Source: Hyphomicrobiales bacterium (GTDB taxonomy: Bacteria > Pseudomonadota > Alphaproteobacteria > Rhizobiales > Xanthobacteraceae). Taken from it: 8,257 nucleotides of DNA. Where the stretch lies: the NCBI GenBank assembly GCA_017304505.1, contig JAFKKQ010000057.1, forward strand, positions 1 to 8,257, written 5' to 3'. The first letter of the stretch is position 1. Each line of letters begins with the position of its first letter. Positions 1 through 8,257 of the stretch are shown one piece after another. The notes beneath the pieces were generated by a model that searched no databases, had not been told where the DNA came from, and saw nothing but the letters and a program-made list of their open reading frames with translations. The translations under genes and the position numbers were made by a program.

Positions 1-2
1 TG

Positions 3-899
3 TTCCTGGACATGCTTGCGGCCGAACGTGGCGCGAGCGCCAACACGCTGGACGCTTATCGGCGCGACCTGACGGACTTCTCCGACGACCTTTCCGAAAT
101 GAAGCGCAGCATTGCGGTGGCCGACACCGACACGCTGCGCGGCCACCTCAGCCGGCTCGCCAAGCGTGGGCTCGCGACCACCACGGTGGCGCGGCGGCTA
201 TCCGCCATCCGCCAACTCTATCGCTTCCTCTACACCGAGGGTCATCGCGGCGACGATCCGGCGGCCGTGCTCGAAGGCCCCAAGCGCGGCCGCAGCCTGC
301 CGAAGGTGCTGAGCATCAAACAGGTGGACGATCTGCTGGCGCAGGCCCGCGCCAGCCTGAACGCGGAGACCATGTCGCAACGGCTTCGGGCCGCCCGCCT
401 CACCTGCCTGCTGGAGATGCTTTACGCGACGGGCCTGCGCGTCTCCGAACTGGTCACGTTGCCCGAAACCGCCGCACGGCGCGATCAACGCATGCTGGTG
501 GTGCGCGGCAAAGGCGGACGCGAGCGGTTGGTGCCGCTCAACGATGCCGCCCGGCGGGCAACCGCCGACTACCTCGCGCTGCGCGCGGAGGCGAAGCTGG
601 ACAAGTCCAAGTGGCTGTTCCCCTCGTTCGGCGAAAGCGGCCATTTGAGCCGGCAGCACTTCGCCCGCGAATTGAAATCGCTCGCGACAGCCGCCGGGCT
701 AAAAGCTTCGCAAGTGAGCCCGCACGTGCTGCGACACGCCTTCGCCAGCCATCTGTTGCAGAACGGCGCCGATCTGCGCGTGGTGCAGACGCTGCTCGGC
801 CATGCCGATATCTCTACCACGCAGATTTACACGCATGTTCTTGAGGAACGGCTGAAAAGCCTGGTGCGGGATTTGCACCCGCTGACGGAAAAGTCATGA
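3..899 (+). CDS. xerD: Tyrosine recombinase XerD, 5'-truncated by window edge
   Basis: Site-specific tyrosine recombinase that acts with XerC at the chromosomal dif site to resolve chromosome dimers at division. Frame 3 is open from the first base and reads Phe-Leu-Asp before the ATG at 12; family members usually have some 10-20 residues before this point, so the true start probably lies upstream and the gene is partial. Numbering from the ATG at 12 (295 residues), the N-terminal SAM-like core-binding domain covers about 1-90 and the catalytic domain about 100-285. The full catalytic set is visible: Arg143 (GLRVSE), Lys167 ([11 protein letters not shown]), His238 and Arg241 (SPHVLRH), His264 (LLGHADIST) and nucleophile Tyr273 (QIYTHV). 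The [13 protein letters not shown] tail and DLHPL end fit XerD better than XerC. It lies 77 bases before accA on the same strand. I see nothing unusual in the protein; XerC is the main alternative and less likely. Confidence 0.93.
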   Translation, partial: FLDMLAAERGASANTLDAYRRDLTDFSDDLSEMKRSIAVADTDTLRGHLSRLAKRGLATTTVARRLSAIRQLYRFLYTEGHRGDDPAAVLEGPKRGRSLPKVLSIKQVDDLLAQARASLNAETMSQRLRAARLTCLLEMLYATGLRVSELVTLPETAARRDQRMLVVRGKGGRERLVPLNDAARRATADYLALRAEAKLDKSKWLFPSFGESGHLSRQHFARELKSLATAAGLKASQVSPHVLRHAFASHLLQNGADLRVVQTLLGHADISTTQIYTHVLEERLKSLVRDLHPLTEKS

Positions 900-976
900 A
901 CAGTTGACGAGGCGATGCCTCGCAGGCCAGTTTGCCTCCGATTTGACCACTTTCACAGAAACGACATTCCCCGCCG

Positions 977-1933
<957 letters not shown>

Positions 1934-2147
1934 GGCGCCATCCCGGCCGGTCCGGCGGGGATTCATCCCCAGCCCGGAAGCCGTTATCCCCTGATCCGGC
2001 CATAATTTTACCCTCCGTTCATCGTATCCATGCTCAATCGGGACTGAGGTTTCCGGCCGGAGTTCTTGCGGGCTCACCCCTTTGGGGCTAACGATCCTGT
2101 CATGTAACGATGGCTCGGGGACTGCCTGCCGTCTGGGGAGTTTTCGT
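1934..2147. other. Intergenic region between accA and the DpaA-like gene
   Basis: This 214-base gap contains no credible gene. It holds a 6-bp inverted repeat, GGGGAT/ATCCCC, at 1957-1970 that could fold at the end of the accA transcript but lacks a T tract. It also has two copies of the palindrome CCGGCCGG (1943-1950, 2053-2060), an AT-rich patch with a -10-like CATAAT at 2001-2006 without a matching -35, and a 7-bp direct repeat TAACGAT at 2089-2095 and 2105-2111. A promoter for the downstream lipoprotein gene is plausible here but I cannot place one. The last part carries the ribosome binding site listed separately. Confidence 0.5.
2135..2140 (+). promoter_or_regulatory. Ribosome binding site deciding a TTG start
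   Basis: GGGGAG lies seven bases before the TTG at 2148. The site matters because this reading frame has no ATG before the lipoprotein cleavage site: the first in-frame ATG encodes a residue after the lipobox, so starting there would remove the export signal. The frame is open further upstream to a TTG at 2082, but that codon has no comparable purine-rich site and would add a non-hydrophobic, cysteine-containing segment before the signal peptide. Confidence 0.65.
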
Positions 2148-3770
2148 TTGGACCGACGCCCGCCCGTTCGCGCACTTGCTCGCGCACTGTTTGCGACGGC
2201 CGCGCTGATCGCCGCTGTCGCGCTGTCCGGCTGCAACACCGACGGAACACTGCAGCTGAACGAACGCGCTTCGCGGCCGCTCTCCGAAAAGATGGTGGCG
2301 GAGATCGAGTCCAAAAACATGGACAAGGATTCTCCGATCCTGGTCCGTTTGTTTAAGGAAGAATCCGAACTCGAGGTCTGGAAGAAAGACCGCACCGGTC
2401 ACTTCGCCCTGCTCAAGACCTATCCGATCTGCCGCTGGTCCGGTGAACTCGGTCCCAAGATCAAGGAAGGCAACCGCCAGGCGCCGGAGGGCTTCTACAC
2501 CATCACACCCGGCCAGATGAATCCCAACTCGGCGTACTATCTGTCGTTCGACCTCGGCTATCCCAACGCCTTCGATCGTGCCTACGGCCGCACCGGCTCG
2601 CAACTCATGGTGCACGGCGACTGCTCGTCGCGCGGCTGCTATTCGATGACCGACGAGCAGATCGCGGAAATCTACGCGCTTGGCCGCGACGCCTTCTTCG
2701 GCGGCCAGCGATCGTTCCAGGTGCAGGCTTATCCGTTCCGGATGACAGCGAAGAACTTCGCCCGCCACCGCACCAACCCGAACATGGCGTTCTGGAAGAT
2801 GCTCAAGCAGGGCAATGACCATTTCGAGGTCACGCACCTCGAACCCAAGGTCAATGTCTGCGAAAAGCGCTACGTGTTCGACGCCGAAAATCCGGCCGAC
2901 CCGTCGAAGCCGCTGTCGTTCAACGCCAGCGGCAAATGCCCGGCGTTCGAGGTGCCGGAAGAGATCGCCAACGCGGTCAAGGAAAAAGATCGCAAGGACG
3001 AAATCCAGATCGCCGCTTTGAGCCGCAGCACGCCGGTGGCGCCGATCCGCACCAATGCTGATGGCGGCATGAACGAGGTGTTCGTCGCCGCGGTCAAGCG
3101 CAACCAGATCGGCGTCGCACCGCAGGAGTTCGTGCTGGGCGGCAAGTCCGCGCCGGGGACGATCCCCGCTCACGTGCGGCCGCCGCGCATCCCCGAGCTT
3201 GCCGATACATCGGCGGGCGCAGCACCGACGCCTCCCTCCGGTGAGGTCGTATCGCCGCAACTGGCCATCGCCGATCCGCAGCCGGCGGCGTCCGGCGGCA
3301 GCCTGTTCAGCAACCTGTTTTCGTCGGACAAGACGGCCGACAAAGCCGGCGATAAGACGAGCGGCAATCCATTCGATCGCATGGCCCGCCTGATCGGCCT
3401 TCGCGGCAGCGACACGAAGACCAAGCCGGCCGGAACAACGCCCACGCCGAGGCCGAAGCCCTCCGCAGCCAGAGCGACGTCCACGAAGGCGGCGGGAACC
3501 CGAAAGGCTCCGCACAACACCCACGTTGCCTCGCACGGCACCAGCAACCGTCCGGCTGAAGCCTCACGCGACAACACCGTCGAGACGCCGAGCGCGACTA
3601 CCTCAAGTGCACCTGCCACGACCGCGTCGCAGACGATCTGGCCCGCACCACCCCCGGCTCGCGCCCAAGCTCAACCCCAAGTTCAGCCCCCTGCCAGCAC
3701 CGCCATGAACGGCGCCGCGTCGGCGCCGCGCTCAGGCAATTTCGACAGCCGCTGGTCGGCATTCCGGTAA
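2148..3770 (+). CDS. L,D-transpeptidase-family (YkuD-fold) lipoprotein, DpaA/YafK-like
   Basis: Predicted envelope lipoprotein with a YkuD (L,D-transpeptidase) catalytic domain. From the TTG start it has 540 residues: a basic, hydrophobic signal peptide (1-28) ends in the lipobox LSGC with Cys29 as the lipidation site. The YkuD-like domain covers about 63-200 and contains HGDCSSRGC, with His156 and probable nucleophile Cys164, then PFRMT near 196-200 and CEKRYVF near 238-244. Recalled E. coli YafK/DpaA is closely similar across this span (LGPK, SPEGFY, GFPNAYDRAHG, LMIHGDCVSIGCYAMT, PFRMT). In E. coli that protein cuts the link between Braun lipoprotein and peptidoglycan instead of forming links, so a hydrolase is at least as likely as a transpeptidase. 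Residues about 250-540 form a Pro/Ala/Thr/Ser-rich tail absent from the 246-residue E. coli protein, with one ordered-looking patch (SLFSNLFSS to RLIGLRG, about 385-419). Databases may name it generically as murein L,D-transpeptidase. It converges with secA. Family call firm, exact activity inferred. Confidence 0.85.
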   Translation: MDRRPPVRALARALFATAALIAAVALSGCNTDGTLQLNERASRPLSEKMVAEIESKNMDKDSPILVRLFKEESELEVWKKDRTGHFALLKTYPICRWSGELGPKIKEGNRQAPEGFYTITPGQMNPNSAYYLSFDLGYPNAFDRAYGRTGSQLMVHGDCSSRGCYSMTDEQIAEIYALGRDAFFGGQRSFQVQAYPFRMTAKNFARHRTNPNMAFWKMLKQGNDHFEVTHLEPKVNVCEKRYVFDAENPADPSKPLSFNASGKCPAFEVPEEIANAVKEKDRKDEIQIAALSRSTPVAPIRTNADGGMNEVFVAAVKRNQIGVAPQEFVLGGKSAPGTIPAHVRPPRIPELADTSAGAAPTPPSGEVVSPQLAIADPQPAASGGSLFSNLFSSDKTADKAGDKTSGNPFDRMARLIGLRGSDTKTKPAGTTPTPRPKPSAARATSTKAAGTRKAPHNTHVASHGTSNRPAEASRDNTVETPSATTSSAPATTASQTIWPAPPPARAQAQPQVQPPASTAMNGAASAPRSGNFDSRWSAFR

Positions 3771-3801
3771 AGCATCGCCAGGCGCCGGTCAGCCAAACAA
3801 A

Positions 3802-3827
3802 ACGCCGGCTTGCGCCGGCGTCTTTTT
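3802..3827. terminator. Bidirectional Rho-independent terminator
   Basis: A perfect 8-bp stem (ACGCCGGC at 3802-3809, GCCGGCGT at 3814-3821) with loop TTGC is followed on the plus strand by CTTTTT. On the minus strand the same stem is followed by TTTTGTTT, the complement of the A-rich stretch at 3794-3801. It lies 31 bases past the stop of the DpaA-like gene and 25 bases past the stop of secA, exactly between two convergent genes, so it should end both transcripts. Confidence 0.9.
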
Positions 3828-3846
3828 CTCAAGCCTTCAAACCTGC

Positions 3847-6648
<2,802 letters not shown>

Positions 6649-6661
6649 TGCGGGTTAAATC

Positions 6662-6689
6662 CTTGCCTTTGGCAAGCCGCCGGTGCGGC
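6662..6689 (-). promoter_or_regulatory. Structured secA leader: two adjacent hairpins at the ribosome binding site
   Basis: Read on the minus strand, GCCGC-ACCG-GCGGC (6689 down to 6676) forms a 5-bp hairpin. It is followed, sharing one base, by CTTGCC-AAA-GGCAAG (6676 down to 6662), a 6-bp hairpin. The 3' arm of the second contains AAG of the AAGGA ribosome binding site (6664-6660) that serves the secA ATG at 6648. If the hairpin forms, it would partly hide that site. The pairing is seen directly; any role in control of SecA translation is inferred. Confidence 0.4.
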
Positions 6690-6768
6690 CATCCATTCGG
6701 GAAATGCGGCACTTCTCGGGCGATTGCAATGGGATAGGCAGCGTCGAGCAGAACCGCGCGTCGGTCGA

Positions 6769-6797
6769 GACATAGGAGGGGGTCTAAGCCTTGTCAA
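6769..6797 (-). promoter_or_regulatory. secA promoter, sigma70/RpoD type
   Basis: On the minus strand TTGACA (6797-6792) matches the -35 consensus perfectly and is followed, after exactly 17 bases, by TATGTC (6774-6769). Written with the preceding base as CTATGT it matches the alphaproteobacterial -10 form CTATAT at five of six positions. Transcription would begin near 6762, leaving a secA leader of about 114 bases that contains the two hairpins. No other comparable promoter is visible between it and secA. Confidence 0.7.
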
Positions 6798-6940
6798 TCA
6801 GCGCTCTTTTGGCCCCCGGCGTCCAACAAACCGCCGCATTAAAGGCGCAGAGTTTCCCCTGCCGCAGGGCTCATTCCGGCGTTGCCAAGGTATGCCGATT
6901 GCGCGACAAGTCGCCGCCCGCTGCCCCCCTCTAAGACGAC

Positions 6941-6984
6941 GACGCTTGGACCGGACGACCCCGACGCTTGGACCGGACGACCCC
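6941..6984 (+). repeat. Perfect 22-bp tandem duplication
   Basis: The 22-base unit GACGCTTGGACCGGACGACC plus CC occurs twice with no mismatch and no spacer, at 6941-6962 and 6963-6984. It ends 19 bases before the AAAGGA ribosome binding site of the parvulin gene. Twenty-two bases is about two helical turns, so a protein bound to each copy would sit on the same face of the DNA. A recent slippage duplication is an equally good explanation. Confidence 0.9.
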
Positions 6985-7003
6985 AAAGTCGCGCCCAACC
7001 ACC

Positions 7004-7009
7004 AAAGGA
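7004..7009 (+). promoter_or_regulatory. Ribosome binding site of the parvulin gene
   Basis: AAAGGA lies five bases before the ATG at 7015. It decides the start of this gene, whose frame is otherwise open for over 3 kb upstream across the reverse of secA. Starting at 7015 gives a protein with a normal export signal. Confidence 0.85.
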
Positions 7010-7014
7010 TTGTC

Positions 7015-7890
7015 ATGACCATTCAGATCGAAGCTCTTTCGCCGCCCTCCGCGACCCAGCGACGGACACCTGTTCGGCGTGGCGGGCTGCTCGCCTTCGC
7101 GGCGGTGCTGGCCCTGATGCTGCCGGGGGCGCAGGCAGGAGCACAAAGTGCGCAGAGCGACCCCTTGATCGCCAAGGTCAACGGCGTCGAAGTCCATCAG
7201 AGCGACTTGACGATGGCCGAGGAGGACATGGGCCAGAATGCCCAGGCGATGACCGGCGACGCCAAGCGCGACTATCTCCTGCAGTACATTTCCGACGTGA
7301 TCCTGGCGGCCCAGGCGGCCGAGGCCAAGAAGGTGAACGACCAGAAAGAGTTCAAGGGCCGCCTCGCCTTCATGCGCAACAAGCTGCTGATGGAGACCCT
7401 GCTGCAGCAGGAAGGCAAGGCCGCGGTCACCCCCGAGGCGATGAAGAAGGTCTATGACGAAGCCGCCAAACAGATGAGCAACGAGCAGGAGGTGCGGGCG
7501 CGCCACATCCTCGTTCCGACCGAGGAGGAAGCCAAGGCCGTCCTCGCCGAGATCAAGAAAGGCACCGACTTCGCCGAGCTTGCCAAGCAGAAGTCCAAGG
7601 ATCCGGGCGCGGCGGCCGAGGGCGGCGACCTGGGTTATTTCACCAAGGATCAGATGGTGCCCGAGTTCGCCGAGGTCGCCTTCAAGCTCGAAAAGGGCCA
7701 AGTGTCCGATCCGGTGAAGACGCAATTCGGCTGGCACATCATCAAGGTCGAGGATAAGCGCACCAAGCCGGTTCCAAGCTTCGAACAGGTGAAGGATCAG
7801 GTCTCGACTTACGTGGAACGCAAGGCGCAGGCCGAATACATCGCCAAGTTGCGCGAGGGCGCCAAAATCGAGCGCCTGGACAAGAAATAG
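7015..7890 (+). CDS. Periplasmic parvulin-type peptidyl-prolyl cis-trans isomerase
   Basis: Foldase that speeds cis-trans isomerisation at proline in exported proteins, predicted to act in the periplasm. The 291-residue product has a basic N-terminus (QRRTPVRRG, 16-24), a hydrophobic stretch (LLAFAAVLALMLPG, 25-38) and probable signal peptidase I sites after AQA or AGA near 41-43. Residues about 50-150 resemble the SurA-type chaperone segment (IAKVNGVEVHQSDL). A single parvulin (PpiC) domain spans about 158-248, with RARHILV (His164), DFAELAKQKSKDPGAAAEGGDLGYF (185-209), VPEFAEVAFKLEKGQVSDPV and FGWHIIKV (His241). It ends with a charged helical tail. Relatives include PpiC, PrsA and SurA; SurA has two parvulin domains, so this one-domain form is not SurA itself. 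The ATG follows a strong AAAGGA site. It is divergent from secA, which fits linked export and folding roles, though joint regulation is not shown. No intrinsic terminator is evident right after it. Confidence 0.93.
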   Translation: MTIQIEALSPPSATQRRTPVRRGGLLAFAAVLALMLPGAQAGAQSAQSDPLIAKVNGVEVHQSDLTMAEEDMGQNAQAMTGDAKRDYLLQYISDVILAAQAAEAKKVNDQKEFKGRLAFMRNKLLMETLLQQEGKAAVTPEAMKKVYDEAAKQMSNEQEVRARHILVPTEEEAKAVLAEIKKGTDFAELAKQKSKDPGAAAEGGDLGYFTKDQMVPEFAEVAFKLEKGQVSDPVKTQFGWHIIKVEDKRTKPVPSFEQVKDQVSTYVERKAQAEYIAKLREGAKIERLDKK

Positions 7891-8143
7891 CCGTTACGCC
7901 AGGACGCGGGCGTGGTCGGCGCGCCGGCCGGGTTCCATCGCCTGCGGCTCCCTCGATGTCCCACGCAGCCGCACACAGCGGCCGCAGCTTTGCATTTCTC
8001 ACCGGCGCGCATACTGGTTGCTTTCGCAACCGGGAGCGGGCAGATTCCCATTTAAGAACCGGACCAATCCGGCCTGATCGTCTGAGGAAAAACAGCCCAA
8101 CGGGGATTCCCGGCTGGGCGTAAAGCGAGAGTCTACAACGCGC
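7891..8143. other. Hairpin-rich intergenic region between the parvulin and Rieske genes
   Basis: No credible gene lies in these 253 bases. Four inverted repeats are visible on the plus strand: GCCGC/GCGGC at 7968-7982, GGTTGC/GCAACC with loop TTTC at 8016-8031 (extendable to 8014-8033 with one wobble pair), CCGGA/TCCGG with loop CCAA at 8059-8072, and a compound hairpin at 8095-8119. None is followed by a T tract on the plus strand, so no clear terminator for the parvulin gene can be named. No promoter matching both -35 and -10 boxes is evident for the gene downstream. Confidence 0.5.
8088..8119 (-). terminator. Possible intrinsic terminator for minus-strand transcription
   Basis: Read on the minus strand, a hairpin with outer stem GCCCA/TGGGC and inner stem CGGG/CCCG (loop AATC, small internal loop of two against one) is followed by TGTTTTTCC. 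That is the usual shape of a Rho-independent terminator. No minus-strand gene is visible upstream of it within the window, so it could end an antisense or small RNA, or the hairpin may instead act in the 5' leader of the plus-strand Rieske gene, whose ATG follows 24 bases later. Confidence 0.4.
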
Positions 8144-8257
8144 ATGGCTGAGAAATTCGTCGCAAAAGCCTCTGAATTCACCGATGGCGACCGCCGCATC
8201 GTCTTTGTGGGCGATCAAGAGATCGGCGTATTCCGCCATGAAGGCCAGTTCTACGCC
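8144..8257 (+). CDS. Probable Rieske-type [2Fe-2S] protein, 3'-truncated by window edge
   Basis: Only the first 38 codons are present, with the frame open to the last base. The sequence MAEKFVAKASEFTDGDRR followed by IVFVGDQEIGVFRHEGQFYA resembles the opening beta strands of Rieske domains of the soluble ferredoxin or nitrite-reductase-small-subunit type, in which a short IGVFRxxGxFYA strand pair comes just before the first CxH cluster-binding motif. Neither the CxH nor the CxxH motif lies inside the window, so cluster binding cannot be verified and the call rests on the N-terminal pattern. Such proteins commonly pass electrons to oxygenases or are encoded with catabolic enzymes; which applies here depends on genes beyond the edge. 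The ribosome binding site is weak (GAGAG, 12 bases or so upstream). There is no signal peptide, so it should be cytoplasmic. Confidence 0.55.
   Translation, partial: MAEKFVAKASEFTDGDRRIVFVGDQEIGVFRHEGQFYA

Larger units (their letters stand above)
6649..7014. other. Divergent intergenic region between secA and the parvulin gene
   Basis: This 366-base stretch has no long gene of its own. From left to right it holds the secA leader with two adjacent hairpins (6662-6689), a sigma70-type promoter reading toward secA (6769-6797), a stretch at 6800-6935 in which I see only a small CCCTG/CAGGG hairpin near 6857-6870, a perfect 22-bp tandem repeat (6941-6984), and a strong ribosome binding site for the parvulin gene (7004-7009). 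The plus-strand frame of the parvulin gene stays open leftward through this region and through the reverse of secA, but without coding sense. I could not place a convincing plus-strand promoter. Confidence 0.6.

Noticed and set aside
908..922. Perfect hairpin CGAGGC-GAT-GCCTCG between xerD and accA, considered as a terminator.
   Set aside because: No T tract follows, and the two genes may be co-transcribed. A 6-bp stem in GC-rich DNA is not enough on its own.
943..971. TTGACC at 943-948 considered as the -35 box of an accA promoter.
   Set aside because: The -10 position 17 bases on reads ATTCCC, which is a poor match, and transcription would start at the accA start codon.
2001..2006. CATAAT considered as the -10 box of a promoter for the DpaA-like gene.
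   Set aside because: No -35-like hexamer lies 16-18 bases upstream; the call would rest on one AT-rich hexamer.
2089..2111. Direct repeat TAACGAT, two copies starting 16 bases apart, considered as an operator.
   Set aside because: Seven bases is short, the flanks do not match, and it lies within the likely transcribed leader with no supporting promoter.
2100..3536. A 478-codon minus-strand frame opposite the DpaA-like gene.
   Set aside because: In register with the sense gene, arginine- and glycine-rich, with no recognisable domain; a shadow of the real gene.
7060..7140. Arginine pairs in the parvulin signal peptide considered as a Tat export signal.
   Set aside because: Neither pair sits in an S/T-R-R-x-F-L-K context, and parvulin foldases carry no cofactor that would need Tat. 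A Sec signal peptide is the simpler reading.

Overview
The window is a GC-rich chromosomal segment that looks alphaproteobacterial, most likely order Hyphomicrobiales (Rhizobiales) in or near the Bradyrhizobium/Xanthobacteraceae group. The reasons are the protein sequences (AccA, a SecA of about 930 residues with an insertion in its second nucleotide-binding domain, a DpaA/YafK-like lipoprotein with a long tail), the strong GC bias, and the order xerD - accA - L,D-transpeptidase-family gene - secA - parvulin isomerase, which I recall from that group. This is reading by eye; no database search was possible.

Layout. Positions 3-899 (+) hold the tail-complete, head-truncated recombinase gene xerD. 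It is followed after 77 bases by accA (977-1933, +). After a 214-base gap comes a lipoprotein gene with a TTG start, related to the E. coli L,D-transpeptidase-fold amidase DpaA/YafK (2148-3770, +). A bidirectional intrinsic terminator at 3802-3827 separates it from secA, which converges on it from the right (3847-6648, -). A 366-base divergent intergenic region (6649-7014) carries a good secA promoter, a structured secA leader and a perfect 22-bp tandem duplication just upstream of a periplasmic parvulin-type prolyl isomerase gene (7015-7890, +). A 253-base gap rich in small hairpins follows, and then the first 38 codons of a probable Rieske-type [2Fe-2S] protein (8144-8257, +), cut by the window edge.

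Function. Most of the window is housekeeping: chromosome dimer resolution (XerD), the first step of fatty acid synthesis (AccA), protein export (SecA), folding of exported proteins (the parvulin) and envelope-peptidoglycan attachment (the DpaA-like lipoprotein). The last three act in envelope biogenesis, and the export motor and the periplasmic foldase share one divergent control region.

I see no CRISPR array, tRNA, rRNA, insertion sequence or phage gene, and no clear new multi-gene system. The points most worth a second look are non-coding: the secA leader (paired hairpins, one covering part of the ribosome binding site, and a tiny reading frame overlapping the secA start codon), the 22-bp tandem repeat before the parvulin gene, and the hairpin cluster before the Rieske gene, one member of which reads as a terminator for the opposite strand. 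The DpaA-like protein, with its unannotated C-terminal half of roughly 290 residues, is the most interesting protein.
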